Assembly: GCA_046331625.1 (NCBI GenBank)
Contig: JAXLQL010000001.1
Coordinates: 1 to 64,000 of the forward strand
Length of the DNA: 64,000 bases
Source of the DNA: JAXLQL01 sp046331625
Lineage (GTDB): Bacteria; Acidobacteriota; Terriglobia; Bryobacterales; Bryobacteraceae
Direction: 5' to 3'
This document shows positions 27,625 through 36,427 of the stretch, piece by piece (within the stretch, counting starts at the first letter, position 1; the number at the start of each line of letters is the position of its first letter). Position numbers and translations under genes: made by a program. The notes under the pieces were generated by a model, which was not told the DNA's origin, did no database searches, and saw only the letters and a list, made by a program, of their open reading frames with translations.

Positions 27625-27999
27625 TCAAACCGGAGTCTTGACGGGCAGGAGCATGTAGGTGACCACCGCCAGCGCGGCCAGCTTGCCATCGTTGCCGCTC
27701 ATGTCGATCTGGCTCACGCAGAGCGTCTTTCCCGTTTGCACCAGCCGCACCCGGGCGCTGACGCGGTCGCCTGTGACGGGCCTCAAGTAGTTCACCTTTA
27801 GCTCCGTGGTGGTGCAGGCGCGGTCGCCGTAATGATGGTTCAGGCCGTGCCAGGCCGCTTCGTCGGCAAGAGCGGCGATCACACCTCCGTGCAGAATCCC
27901 GACTGCGTTGATGAACTCCTCGCGGATCGCGAGTTCCACGGTTACGCCGTCGGCATGGCGCTCGGTAACGCGCACCGCCAAACTGTCTTCGAAAGGCAT
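27625..27999 (-). CDS. PaaI-type hotdog thioesterase
   Basis: A 124-residue (138 if started at 28041) hotdog-fold protein. The signature LHGGVIAALADEAAWHGLN matches the PaaI/4HBT helix, with the catalytic acid in ADEA; VNYLRPVTGDRVSARVRLVQ is the typical second half. It should hydrolyse an acyl-CoA, perhaps aromatic, in the cytoplasm. I prefer ATG 27999 (a CAGAAT hexamer sits 6 nt upstream), but ATG 28041 is also possible and would nearly touch the divergent peptidase gene. No phenylacetate-degradation genes are adjacent; the nearest CoA-ligase-like gene is at 34923. Confidence 0.87.
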   Translation of the reverse strand: MPFEDSLAVRVTERHADGVTVELAIREEFINAVGILHGGVIAALADEAAWHGLNHHYGDRACTTTELKVNYLRPVTGDRVSARVRLVQTGKTLCVSQIDMSGNDGKLAALAVVTYMLLPVKTPV

Positions 28000-28067
28000 T
28001 GTCTTATTCTGCAATGCCGCGGCCGCACCGCGCCCGCCCATTCGCGCTAGGCTGTATTCCGGACCTC

Positions 28068-29426
28068 ATGAACTACTTCGAACAGAACCGCCAACTCTTC
28101 CTCGACGGACTCATTTCCTTCCTCCGCATCCCAAGCGTCAGTACACTGCCCGAGCATCGGGAAGACGTGGTGCGCGCCGCCGAATTCGTAGCCAGTGACC
28201 TGCACAACGCCGGCATGGACCACGTGGAGATTATTCGCTCCGAAGGCCGCCATCCGCTGGCATACGCCGACTGGCTCCACGCTCCCGGAAAGCCCACACT
28301 GCTCCTCTACGGCCACTACGACGTGCAACCGCCCGATCCGCTCGATGAGTGGATTTCGCCGCCGTTCGAACCGCAAATCCGCAACGGGAATCTCTACGCA
28401 CGAGGCGCCGTGGATGACAAGGGGCAGGTGTACCTACTGCTCAAGGCGATCGAAGGCTTGATGAAGACCGATGGCCGCCTTCCCGTGAATATCCGAGTTT
28501 TGATCGAAGGCGAAGAAGAGGTTGGCGGCGACCACATCTCGAACTTCGTCTCAGCCCATCCGGAGCGGCTCCATGCCGACGCCGCCCTGGTGTGCGACAC
28601 CGAGATGTTCGCGCCGGACTTGCCGACCATTTGCGTCGGACTGCGCGGCATCGTCTACGGCGAACTCGAAGTGGAAGGCGCGCGCACCGATCTCCACTCC
28701 GGCGTCTACGGCGGGGCCGCACCGAATCCGCTGCAGGCGATGGCCGAGATCCTGGCTGCGCTCAAGGACCGCAATGGCCGCATCCAGATCCCCGGCTTTT
28801 ACGACAAGGTACGTCCGCCGTCACCAGAAGAGCGCCGCGCCTGGGCGAGCCTTCCGTTCGACGAAGCCGAGTATCTTCGCAACGAGATCGGCGCCGTATC
28901 GCTCGTGGGCGACCCCGCGATCCCGGTCCTCGAACGGGTCTGGGCGCAGCCGACGCTCGAGGTCCACGGCATCCGCGGCGGATTCATCGGCGAAGGCGCG
29001 AAGACCGTGATCCCGGCGCGCGCGCTGGCGAAGGTGAGCATGCGACTGGTACCCGATCAGGATCCGGCTGAAGCGACGGCCCAACTTGCGGACGCCGTGA
29101 TCCGGGTGGCGCCGAAAGGCGTAACCGCCCGGTACAAAGCGATTCACTCCGGAGCGGCTTCGCTCATCGATCCGGCCAATCGTTTCGTCCAAGCGGGCGC
29201 GCGGGCGCTGACCGAGTTCTTCGGGAAAGAAGCCGTATTTACGCGTGGGGGCGGGTCCATTCCGATCGTCGGGCTGTTCCAGAAGCATCTCGGAATCCCC
29301 AGTGTTCTCATGGGTTTCGGGCTTCCCGACGACAACCTGCACGCGCCGAATGAGAAGTTCCATCTGGCGAATTTCTACCGGGGGATCGAGGCGGTTGCGC
29401 AGTACCTGAGGCTGCTCGGGTCCTAG
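28068..29426 (+). CDS. M20-family metallopeptidase (dipeptidase type)
   Basis: A 452-residue cytoplasmic protein of the M20/M28 metallopeptidase clan. Zinc-site motifs are visible in order: LYGHYDVQPPDP (H and catalytic D), GAVDDKGQVY (bridging D), EGEEEVGG (catalytic E and metal E), CDTEMF, and a C-terminal histidine in NLHAPNEKF. It has the full two-domain length and is closest to the CNDP-like dipeptidases. The start is ATG 28068; the frame is open from 27999, but that part faces the thioesterase gene. The gene probably ends at the terminator at 29545-29590 or just before the possible small RNA there. Confidence 0.94.
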   Translation: MNYFEQNRQLFLDGLISFLRIPSVSTLPEHREDVVRAAEFVASDLHNAGMDHVEIIRSEGRHPLAYADWLHAPGKPTLLLYGHYDVQPPDPLDEWISPPFEPQIRNGNLYARGAVDDKGQVYLLLKAIEGLMKTDGRLPVNIRVLIEGEEEVGGDHISNFVSAHPERLHADAALVCDTEMFAPDLPTICVGLRGIVYGELEVEGARTDLHSGVYGGAAPNPLQAMAEILAALKDRNGRIQIPGFYDKVRPPSPEERRAWASLPFDEAEYLRNEIGAVSLVGDPAIPVLERVWAQPTLEVHGIRGGFIGEGAKTVIPARALAKVSMRLVPDQDPAEATAQLADAVIRVAPKGVTARYKAIHSGAASLIDPANRFVQAGARALTEFFGKEAVFTRGGGSIPIVGLFQKHLGIPSVLMGFGLPDDNLHAPNEKFHLANFYRGIEAVAQYLRLLGS

Positions 29427-29474
29427 ATCTAATGGGTATCGAGGTACTTACTGGTACGAAAATACTATAGGTCT

Positions 29475-29590
29475 TAAGGGGCATTTCGGACTAGTCTTAG
29501 GAAGCGTTGTTTACAACGCTGAGCAGTCAGTCTTCTCACACTCCCTGGCGCGTCTCAAAATGTCTCCTCCGGAGGCGCGCCAGTTTTTTT
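29475..29590 (+). ncRNA. Possible small RNA or structured 3' leader ending in a terminator
   Basis: After the M20 gene, an AT-richer stretch carries a TACTAT box (29463-29468, poor -35), a perfect hairpin AGCGTTGT/ACAACGCT (29503-29520), a CCTCCGGAGG palindrome and a terminator with T7. It may be an independent RNA of about 115 nt or simply the 3' UTR of the peptidase gene. Confidence 0.35.
29545..29590 (+). terminator. Rho-independent terminator
   Basis: CTGGCGCG (29545-29552) pairs with CGCGCCAG (29576-29583), followed directly by seven T. The 23-nt loop contains its own CCTCC/GGAGG pairing. This is the clearest intrinsic terminator in the window. Confidence 0.85.
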
Positions 29591-29651
29591 GTGCCTTCCC
29601 TCGACCGTTCGCCCTATTCCCCTCAGCTGGAAATGGTGTCATTCTGGCGGC

Positions 29652-29900
29652 GTGAAGATCATCAAGGTTGGCGTCGGGATCTTGACGTTGCTGGCAGCGA
29701 TCAACCGCTATCGTGGCTCAATGCAGCAGATGGTGAACGTGCAACACAACCTGCAACAGACCGCTGACCAGATCGACAAGCCGCGCCGCATTCCGTACGG
29801 ATCGCGCAACTCCTACCAGTCGCCATCGCGTTATCGCACGGAGGTACGCGATAATGATCGCGCCGAGTGGGAGCAGCGGATGCGGTCTCGCAGCTACTGA
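29652..29900 (+). CDS. Small hypothetical membrane-anchored protein
   Basis: A possible 82-residue protein starting at GTG 29652 (KIIKVGVGILTLLAAINRY). It has one N-terminal hydrophobic helix, then a polar helix MQQMVNVQHNLQQTADQID and a basic Arg/Ser/Tyr-rich tail. No family is recognised. There is no strong ribosome-binding site, and the frame is also open to 29589. It is supported only by amino-acid pattern and by filling an otherwise empty 560-bp interval; it may not be real. Confidence 0.4.
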   Translation: MKIIKVGVGILTLLAAINRYRGSMQQMVNVQHNLQQTADQIDKPRRIPYGSRNSYQSPSRYRTEVRDNDRAEWEQRMRSRSY

Positions 29901-29986
29901 TCGGTTCACCGAAACCATTGAGGACGGGCGGCGCGCGTTGAGCGCGCGAAAGGCCCCCCACAACCTACCCCACCCGGAACGGCCGC

Positions 29987-30493
29987 TCAGTTCAACGAAG
30001 TCAGCGTAGGCTGCCGGCGCGCCGTCACCACCGGGAAGATCCGATTCATGATCGTCGACATCTCTTCGAGCTGCGCACGTTGGTCGCGCTGGCGGCGCTT
30101 GAGGTCCTGAATTTCCTGCCCGAGCTCGCGATGTTCCACGGCGATCTCCCGCACGGCCAGACACGATCGCACTATGCGGACGCTCGCTTCGACGGCACGC
30201 TTGGAGGGAAGCAGTGTCGCGAGCATCGCCAATCCGCTTTCGGTGAACGCGAACGGCGCACCCGGCTCGAACGGCGCCTGCGCTTCTGCTGCCTCACGCT
30301 TGGTGAGCTTGAAGCGAAAGTCTTTCGGGAAGCGGCTGGGGTGTTGCGCGACTACCTCTCGAATGTCGGCCACCGGCACGTCATAAAGCCGCGCGGCGTC
30401 GCTCTCGAGCATCGTCATTCGGCCGCGAATCACATGATACGCGCTTGCGCCTTGGTGGCTTCTTGCGGTCTTGCTGCTTTTCTTCTCCGTCAT
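29987..30493 (-). CDS. ORF6N-domain protein
   Basis: A 168-residue protein with an N-terminal ORF6N domain (residues 20-105): VIRGRMTMLESDAARLYDV, then HPSRFPKDFRFKLTKREA and FTESGLAMLATLLPSKRA. ORF6N and the related KilA-N domains are DNA-binding modules found in phages and as chromosomal strays, often next to a BRO-type domain. Here the C-terminal half (residues 110-168) is instead a short coiled coil (EIQDLKRRQRDQRAQLEEM). No other phage gene surrounds it, so it looks like an acquired regulator. It faces the small frame at 29652 and is divergent from the WbuC-type cupin gene. Confidence 0.88.
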   Translation of the reverse strand: MTEKKSSKTARSHQGASAYHVIRGRMTMLESDAARLYDVPVADIREVVAQHPSRFPKDFRFKLTKREAAEAQAPFEPGAPFAFTESGLAMLATLLPSKRAVEASVRIVRSCLAVREIAVEHRELGQEIQDLKRRQRDQRAQLEEMSTIMNRIFPVVTARRQPTLTSLN

Positions 30494-30551
30494 GGGCTGT
30501 TTGATTTCAGCCTACCAGAAACACGCGAACGATGGTTGGGATTCTGGCGGA

Positions 30552-30557
30552 TAAAAT
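30552..30557 (+). promoter_or_regulatory. -10 box TAAAAT, 6 nt before a start codon (leaderless type)
   Basis: TAAAAT, then GGCTTC, then the GTG at 30564. There is no Shine-Dalgarno sequence at normal distance. The geometry is the same as at 16272, 31496, 45540 and 54458. Confidence 0.55.
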
Positions 30558-30563
30558 GGCTTC

Positions 30564-31034
30564 GTGAGCGTGCAACTCATTACAAGATCGTTAATCGATG
30601 CGCTCGAGTCCAAAGCCTCGGCCGCGCCGCGCAAGCGAATCAATCACAACTTCCACTCCGGACCCGAAGACAATCCGCATCGCTTCCTGAATGTCATCCT
30701 GGCTGGATCGTACGTGGCGCCGCACCGCCACCGGAACCCCGCCAAGGCGGAGACCTTCGTAGTGCTCGAAGGCGAGGGCTGCATCTGGACCTTCGATGAC
30801 GCCGGCGCGGTGACGGCTGCCTATCGGCTGGGTCCGGCGGCGCGGGATGGGTGGGGCATCGATCTCGCGCCCGGGATCTGGCACACGGTAGCGGCGGTGT
30901 CGCCGTCGATCGTGTGTTTCGAGGTGAAGCCGGGGCCGTGGGATCCGTCTTCGGACAAGGAGTTCGCGCCGTGGGCTCCACGCGAAGGAGACGCCGGTGC
31001 CGCAGCGTACATGCAGCGGCTGCTCGAGAGCTGA
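30564..31034 (+). CDS. WbuC-family cupin protein
   Basis: A 156-residue cupin resembling WbuC, a metalloprotein family found in O-antigen and other polysaccharide loci. Visible are the paired FHSGPEDNPHRFLNVIL at the N-terminus, the cupin metal motif PHRHRNPAKAETFVVLEG (two His and a Glu) and the second motif LAPGIWHTVAA. Its function is not established; it is probably a sugar- or metabolite-binding or isomerising protein. Start is GTG 30564, leaderless by the -10 position. It lies 65 bp before another cupin gene, but that gene has its own Shine-Dalgarno, and the two share no recent ancestry. Confidence 0.87.
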   Translation: MSVQLITRSLIDALESKASAAPRKRINHNFHSGPEDNPHRFLNVILAGSYVAPHRHRNPAKAETFVVLEGEGCIWTFDDAGAVTAAYRLGPAARDGWGIDLAPGIWHTVAAVSPSIVCFEVKPGPWDPSSDKEFAPWAPREGDAGAAAYMQRLLES

Positions 31035-31099
31035 GGAAGGCGTGACCCGCTACAGTATCCTGGACAATTGACTTCACGCAGAGTGGACAGGAGGTCCGG

Positions 31100-31477
31100 T
31101 TGGTAACGCATCGATACATGAGTTGGGACTCGATTCCCATGGAGCAGATGAGCGACGTGATCTCGCGGCGGCTGGTGAGCGGCGAGAAGGGGATGGTGGC
31201 GCAGGTGTTCTTCAAGAAGGGCGGCGTGGTGCCGCTCCATCAGCATGAGAACGAGCAGATCACCTACATTCTCGAGGGCGCGCTGCAGTTCGAACTCGAA
31301 GGCCGCACGGTGACGGTGCGGAAGGGCGAGGTGCTGGTGATCCCGTCGAATGTTCCGCACAAGGCCGTCGCGCTCGAGGACACGCTCGATCTCGACATCT
31401 TCGCGCCGCCGCGTGCGGACTGGCTGAGCAAGAACGATGAGTACTTGCGGCGGGGGACGACGGAGAAAGTCGAATAG
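31100..31477 (+). CDS. Small single-domain cupin protein
   Basis: A 125-residue cupin_2 protein. Motif 1 is PLHQHENEQITYILEGAL (His, His, Glu) and motif 2 is VLVIPSNVPHKAVAL (His), so a mononuclear metal site is intact. Such small cupins serve as metabolite-binding proteins, dioxygenase-like enzymes or regulators' partners; no substrate can be given. The start is TTG 31100, supported by AGGAGGT about 8 bp upstream; an ATG at 31118 would remove the first strand. It lies 30 bp upstream of the TonB receptor gene, which has a separate promoter-like box. Confidence 0.87.
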   Translation: MVTHRYMSWDSIPMEQMSDVISRRLVSGEKGMVAQVFFKKGGVVPLHQHENEQITYILEGALQFELEGRTVTVRKGEVLVIPSNVPHKAVALEDTLDLDIFAPPRADWLSKNDEYLRRGTTEKVE

Positions 31478-31495
31478 AACGGGCCGGTCGAGTAA

Positions 31496-31501
31496 TACAA
31501 T
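31496..31501 (+). promoter_or_regulatory. -10 box TACAAT, 6 nt before a start codon (leaderless type)
   Basis: TACAAT, then GTCTCA, then the ATG at 31508 of the TonB receptor. No Shine-Dalgarno sequence precedes the ATG. Confidence 0.55.
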
Positions 31502-31507
31502 GTCTCA

Positions 31508-34500
31508 ATGGGTCTAAGCAAGCTCGTTTGGGTGTTGTTCGCCAGTCTGCCGCTGCTCGCGCAGAACGGAGCGCTGCAGGGAGTCGTAAAAGATCAATCC
31601 GAAGCCGCCGTGCCGAACGCACAGGTGGCCGTCACCAACCTCGACACCGGCCTCCGCCGCGAAGCCTCGTCCAACGAAGCGGGGTTCTACATCTTTCCTT
31701 CGCTTCCAGTAGGCCGCTACAAAGTCGTGGTAACGCGGACCGGCTTCTCCACGGCCGAGGTCCCCGACATCAAGCTCGACGTCGCCCAGACCGCGCGTCT
31801 CGACTTCTTGCTCAAGCCCGGCGCGCTCACCGAAAGCGTCACTGTCGCGTCCACCGCGGTGTTGCTCGATTCTGAAACCTCCACGGTCGGCCAGGTGATC
31901 GACAACAAGCGCATCGTCGAGCTCCCGCTCAACGGCCGTAACTATCTCGAACTGGCACGGCTCACGGCGGGCGCGGCTCCGGCGCGGGGATCGCGGCCGC
32001 AGGCCGAAGGCGTCTTCGCCGCCGGCGGCCAGCATGGCTATCAGGTGCAGGTGAACATCGATGGCGTGGATAACTCGCTCACGTATTCGGGCGGTCCGGT
32101 GGGATTCGAGGCGCAGGCAGTGAAGCCGAGCGTCGACGCCGTCGGCGAATTCCGCGTAGTGACGAACAACCTCTCGGCCGAGTATGGCGGACGGATGGGC
32201 GGGCAGGTGTTCGTGAACATCAAGTCCGGTACGAATCATATCCATGGCACTGCGTACGAGTTCCTACGCAACTCGTCGCTCGACGGCACGAACTTCTTCG
32301 CCAACCGCAACGGATCGAAAAAGCCGCCATACCGGCAGAATCAGTTCGGGGCGACGATCGGCGGTCCGGTGCGCAAGGACCGTACGTTTTACTTCGCCAG
32401 CTTCGAGGGCACACGCACGCGTCTCGGGCAGAGCTACGTCTCCACCGTTCCGGTGCTCGAAGCTCGGAATGGCGACTTCACCCGCATCCGCCCGATCTTC
32501 GATCCGGCCACGACGGTGGGAACTCCCGCCAGCTTCACGCGGCAGCAGTTCCCGGGCAACGTGGTACCGCGGAATCGTTGGGATCCGCTGTTCCCGAAGC
32601 TGCTGGCGCTCTATCCCAACCCGACCGACAATTCGCGGATCGTCAACAACTACTTCTACTCGCCTTCGGAAAAGAACAACGTCAACACCTACGACATCAA
32701 GGGCGATCACAACCTGACCGATCTCAGCCGCCTCTCGGTACGCTACAGCCGCCGTGATCGTGACCGTTTCGAGCCCGGCCCGCTACCGGTGCCGTCCGAT
32801 GGCGGACTCGCCACCACGACGAACATCGCGAGCCAGAGCCTGGCGGCTTCCTACACAGCCACGTTCGGTCCTTCGATCACGAACGAGTTGCGTTTCGGGC
32901 TCACCCGCGCCATTACGCGGTTCGACGTGCCTTACGACAAGCCGCTCTTTGACGAGTACGGCATCAAGGGAATCCCCAAGACGAACTTCGCCACTTCGAA
33001 TGATCATGGTCTTTCGAGGTTCAGCCCGGCGGGCTATGTGGAGATCGGCACGCGTTCGTTCTGGCCGAATCGCAACAATCTGACCCTGTACCAGTTCAAC
33101 GACACGCTCTTCAAGACGATGGGTAAGCACACGCTCAAGGCCGGCGGTGAATTCCGGCGCGAGAATGTGTTCCGCAACGCAGCCCGCTTCGCGCGCGGCC
33201 AGTTCGCGTTCGGCCGCGAGTTCACGGCGAACCCTGCCAATCGCGGCGCAACCGCGGATGGACTCGCCGAGTTCATGCTCGGGCTGGCCAGCGGTGGCAC
33301 CGTGGGCAACGAGAACGGTGAGAACCTGCGAGCCAATGCCCTGGCGGCCTTCGTGCAAGATGACTGGAAGGTGACTCCGAACCTCACCCTCAATCTCGGC
33401 GTGCGCTACGACATCTACTTTGCGCCCAGCTTTCCCGATGGCGCCGTGTCGACGTTCGTGCTCGACTACACCGACGTGGGACCGAACGCACGGCTGAAGC
33501 AGAACCGCTTCGGCAAGGGCGACTGCCAGTGCGACAACGACTGGAACAATTTCGCTCCGCGACTCGGCTTCGCCTACAAACTCGGTGAAAGACAGATCAT
33601 TCGCTCCGGCGCCGGCGTGATCTTCGCCCGAGCCGATTCGCTCAGCGTGCAATGGGCGCGCGGGCAGAATCAAGCACCCGATTTCGTCGAAGTCGGCTTC
33701 GGCACGCTCGACCGCATCAATGCACGGCTGACTCTCAGCGGAGGCTTCCCGGCGGTGCAGTTGCCCGCCACCGAAATCCCCGGGCCGAACGCAGTGGGCA
33801 TCGACGCGCCGGCGCGGTACATGCCGACGCAATGGTCGCCACAGTGGTTCTTCGATATCCAGCGCGACCTGCCTTTCGACACGCTCCTGACGCTCGGATA
33901 CGCGGGCAATGGCGCACGGCAAATGCCGGTCAGTTTGACCTACAGCTTGCCCTACGACATCGCGCCGTCTCCGGTGCCCGTCGCCTCGCGCCGCTTCTGG
34001 CCCTTCTATAGCTCCGTGACAAGGCAACAGGCTTTGGCGAACATGAGCTACAACGGATTGATCGTCAAGCTCGAGAAACGGTTCTCGCGCGGACTCACGT
34101 TCCTTTCCGCGTATACCTGGTCTCACACGATCGACAATGCCGACGAGGTAGGAAACAACGCCGGTGTCGGCGTGCTGAAGCCGTGGGACCGGCGGGTGAA
34201 TCGCGGCAACGCTTTGACTGACGTGCGCCACAACTACGTCTTGAGCTCCACTTACGAGTTGCCGTTCGGCAAGGGCAAGACGTTCCTTACCAACGCCAGC
34301 CGTGCCGCCGACCTGGTGCTGGGCGGCTGGCAGGTGAGCGGCATCTTTGGCCGTACCAGCGGACTCCCGTTCACCGTCACCACCTCCGGCGGCCTGACCA
34401 ACGCGGGAGGCGCCGACCGCCCCAACCGCATCGGCGACGGAACGCTATCCGGCTCGTCGCGCACGATCGACCGCTGGTTCGACACCGCAGCGTTCCAGGT

Positions 34501-34759
34501 GCAGCCGAACTTCACCTACGGCAACTCCGGCCGCAACATCCTCTTTGGACCCGCGCTGACCAACATCGATTTCTCGCTGGCCAAGGTCTTCACGATTACC
34601 GAGCGATTCCGGCTGCAGTTCCGCGCAGAGTCATTCAACGCGACGAACACGCCGTACTTCGGCTTGCCCGCCGCCAACATCAACACGCCGGGTGCAGGCA
34701 CGATTTCAAGTGCGGGCGATCCGCGCCGCATTCAGTTCGGCAGCAAATTGATCTGGTAG
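31508..34759 (+). CDS. Oar-like TonB-dependent outer-membrane receptor
   Basis: A 1,083-residue outer-membrane protein. The signal peptide ends near LPLLAQ (residue 19). Residues 22-105 are a carboxypeptidase-regulatory-like/CNA-B-type beta-sandwich (LQGVVKDQSEAAVPNAQVAV), then a plug domain (about 115-240, VIDNKRIVELPLNGRNYLEL, GVDNSLTYSGGP) and a long beta-barrel ending in an aromatic-rich strand (IQFGSKLIW). This is the architecture of acidobacterial Oar/TonB-like receptors, present in large paralogue sets and thought to import or bind oligosaccharides. No obvious TonB box was found. No SusD-like partner is adjacent. The mRNA is probably leaderless (TACAAT 6 nt before ATG). Confidence 0.93.
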   Translation: MGLSKLVWVLFASLPLLAQNGALQGVVKDQSEAAVPNAQVAVTNLDTGLRREASSNEAGFYIFPSLPVGRYKVVVTRTGFSTAEVPDIKLDVAQTARLDFLLKPGALTESVTVASTAVLLDSETSTVGQVIDNKRIVELPLNGRNYLELARLTAGAAPARGSRPQAEGVFAAGGQHGYQVQVNIDGVDNSLTYSGGPVGFEAQAVKPSVDAVGEFRVVTNNLSAEYGGRMGGQVFVNIKSGTNHIHGTAYEFLRNSSLDGTNFFANRNGSKKPPYRQNQFGATIGGPVRKDRTFYFASFEGTRTRLGQSYVSTVPVLEARNGDFTRIRPIFDPATTVGTPASFTRQQFPGNVVPRNRWDPLFPKLLALYPNPTDNSRIVNNYFYSPSEKNNVNTYDIKGDHNLTDLSRLSVRYSRRDRDRFEPGPLPVPSDGGLATTTNIASQSLAASYTATFGPSITNELRFGLTRAITRFDVPYDKPLFDEYGIKGIPKTNFATSNDHGLSRFSPAGYVEIGTRSFWPNRNNLTLYQFNDTLFKTMGKHTLKAGGEFRRENVFRNAARFARGQFAFGREFTANPANRGATADGLAEFMLGLASGGTVGNENGENLRANALAAFVQDDWKVTPNLTLNLGVRYDIYFAPSFPDGAVSTFVLDYTDVGPNARLKQNRFGKGDCQCDNDWNNFAPRLGFAYKLGERQIIRSGAGVIFARADSLSVQWARGQNQAPDFVEVGFGTLDRINARLTLSGGFPAVQLPATEIPGPNAVGIDAPARYMPTQWSPQWFFDIQRDLPFDTLLTLGYAGNGARQMPVSLTYSLPYDIAPSPVPVASRRFWPFYSSVTRQQALANMSYNGLIVKLEKRFSRGLTFLSAYTWSHTIDNADEVGNNAGVGVLKPWDRRVNRGNALTDVRHNYVLSSTYELPFGKGKTFLTNASRAADLVLGGWQVSGIFGRTSGLPFTVTTSGGLTNAGGADRPNRIGDGTLSGSSRTIDRWFDTAAFQVQPNFTYGNSGRNILFGPALTNIDFSLAKVFTITERFRLQFRAESFNATNTPYFGLPAANINTPGAGTISSAGDPRRIQFGSKLIW

Positions 34760-34827
34760 CCGCTCAACGCTTGCCTGTGTACTGCTGTCCTGCAGCTTCT
34801 TCGCCTGCCACGAAGGCTTCGCCTTCC

Positions 34828-34862
34828 GTGTAGGGCGGGTCAGCGCGGGACTTCGGTCGCGC
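34828..34862 (+). repeat. REP-like palindromic element, copy 2 (degenerate)
   Basis: GTGTAGGGCGGGTCAGC is followed by GCGGGACTTCGGTCGCGC. It is the same element as at 53440-53479 and, inverted, at 7224-7266, but it has lost part of the first arm and carries changes in the second palindrome. It sits between convergent genes, next to a CACGAAGGC/GCCTTCCGTG hairpin (34809-34830). Confidence 0.6.
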
Positions 34863-34922
34863 GCAGGCAGTCCGTGCCAGATCTTCTTCGGCGCGTTTCG
34901 GCCCCGTGGATCGGCGCCCCGC

Positions 34923-36287
34923 TCAGCGCGAAGCCAGTTCCCGCTCCCGCACAGACTCCTCGTTCAACACGAACCGGCGCTTGCCCGCCCGTGAGACTGG
35001 AATATGCGATACCCGCTCCACCTCTACGCGCATGTCCGTAAGCCCGCCTTCGCGCAGCAGGCTCTCCACAGTCCGTTCGAGCGTACCCACCGGCCCCTGC
35101 GCAACCATGCGAACCAGCAGCCTACCCTGTCCCCGATTCACCACTTGAAATTCGCGGATCTCGGGCATCTGTTCCAAGCGGTCCATGAAGAAGTGGACCG
35201 TATACGTTCTGCCGGATGGCGACACCACCAAGTCGGTCTCGCGCCCTTGGATCCCCTCGAGCGTCTCGGTGTCACGGCCGCAGGAGCACGGCTGCGCGGC
35301 CCCGGCCACGGCAACATCGCCGACCTCGTAGCGTATGAACGGCATCGCTCCTGCGTGGAGCCGCGTCAGAATCACCCGGCCAGGTTGGCCGGGCGGCACG
35401 GGATAACCGTGAGCGTCCACCAACTCGACAATCGTGTCGAGCATGTTCACGTGATAAGTCAGACCATGCCCGCACTGCGCGGCGATTTGCATGCCCTCAG
35501 AAACGCCGTAGGTGTCGAATACCGGCGCGCCGAAGGTGTTCTCGATGGCTGCCCGATACTGTGGATAAAGCGTGTCGGCCCAGGTCACAACAGTGTCGAG
35601 CCGGCGGTTCCAGCCGGTCTCCGCGGCGCGGCGAGCCAGGCAGGCAAGAATACTTGGGAATCCCCAAAGATGGCGAATCTTCTTGCGCTCGATGAGGTGA
35701 AGCGTTCGATCGAGGCTCGCGTTATCCAGGTTCAGAGCCGAGACGTAGTGACAGCGGAAGACCCAATCTTTGAGCGTGCGCTCGAACCCACGTTTCATGA
35801 AAGCGCCGGTTTGCACATGCGGATCGCCGATCCGCCACCCGGCCCACTCCAGGCTGAGCAGGAAAGCCGCCCGCCGTAAGCTGGCCGTCCCCGAATCCTC
35901 GCGGATTACCAACGGTTCTCCGGTAGAACCCGACGTTGTTTCGTCGTGCCAAGGAAGGCCAGTGTCGCGGGTGATCGCATGGGGAAACGCGGAGCGGATC
36001 ATCGACTTGGTCACGATCGGCAACAGGCGCAGGTCCGCCGGTGTGCGGATCTGTTCCCAACCCACGCGAGCTTCGTCGAACAATGCCCGATAGAACGGGA
36101 ACTCGCGGTAAGAAACGTAGGCGAGTTGCCGCAGTGCCGACTCCCGGGCAGCATCAAGGCGCTGGCGGGGCCACCATTGCGCTTGCCGCAGGAATTCGAG
36201 CCTGGCTGTCACCGTCTGCTTGAGCAGCCGGTCTCCAAGGGGCATGACGCCGTTACGTAGGGCCCAACTGACTGGCGAAAACCGCAT
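34923..36287 (-). CDS. Phenylacetate-CoA ligase-like adenylate-forming enzyme (PaaK/CapK family)
   Basis: A 454-residue protein of the PaaK/CapK branch of AMP-forming enzymes. The phosphate loop TSGSTGEPLVI, the motif FDTYGVSEGMQIAAQCGHG (A5-like), GRVILTRLHAGAMPFIRYEVGD and GRETDLVV, plus the cysteine-containing PCSCGRD, are all present. Such enzymes activate an aryl or other carboxylate as acyl-AMP; CapK members act in polysaccharide loci. Which applies here is open, since neither paa nor capsule genes adjoin. The start is set at ATG 36287; the frame is open to 36383. It is divergent from the UnbV-type gene (140-bp gap). Confidence 0.88.
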   Translation of the reverse strand: MRFSPVSWALRNGVMPLGDRLLKQTVTARLEFLRQAQWWPRQRLDAARESALRQLAYVSYREFPFYRALFDEARVGWEQIRTPADLRLLPIVTKSMIRSAFPHAITRDTGLPWHDETTSGSTGEPLVIREDSGTASLRRAAFLLSLEWAGWRIGDPHVQTGAFMKRGFERTLKDWVFRCHYVSALNLDNASLDRTLHLIERKKIRHLWGFPSILACLARRAAETGWNRRLDTVVTWADTLYPQYRAAIENTFGAPVFDTYGVSEGMQIAAQCGHGLTYHVNMLDTIVELVDAHGYPVPPGQPGRVILTRLHAGAMPFIRYEVGDVAVAGAAQPCSCGRDTETLEGIQGRETDLVVSPSGRTYTVHFFMDRLEQMPEIREFQVVNRGQGRLLVRMVAQGPVGTLERTVESLLREGGLTDMRVEVERVSHIPVSRAGKRRFVLNEESVRERELASR

Positions 36288-36427
36288 ACAGATTACCTCG
36301 TGCGAGGAGGTCGAATACCTTCTTTCGCAGGTCTGGCAACCCCGAAGGCGGGGGCCTGGATCGAAGGTCCTATATCGTATCACATTTTCGTACTAGAACC
36401 TCGTTCACCGGGGCAAATTGTGGGAGC

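Noticed and set aside
29987..30493. ORF6N gene considered as part of a prophage
   Set aside because: No integrase, structural or lysis gene is nearby, and flanks are ordinary chromosomal genes.
32783..34231. A 482-codon open frame opposite the TonB receptor
   Set aside because: Shadow frame of the receptor gene; no start signal or recognisable domain.
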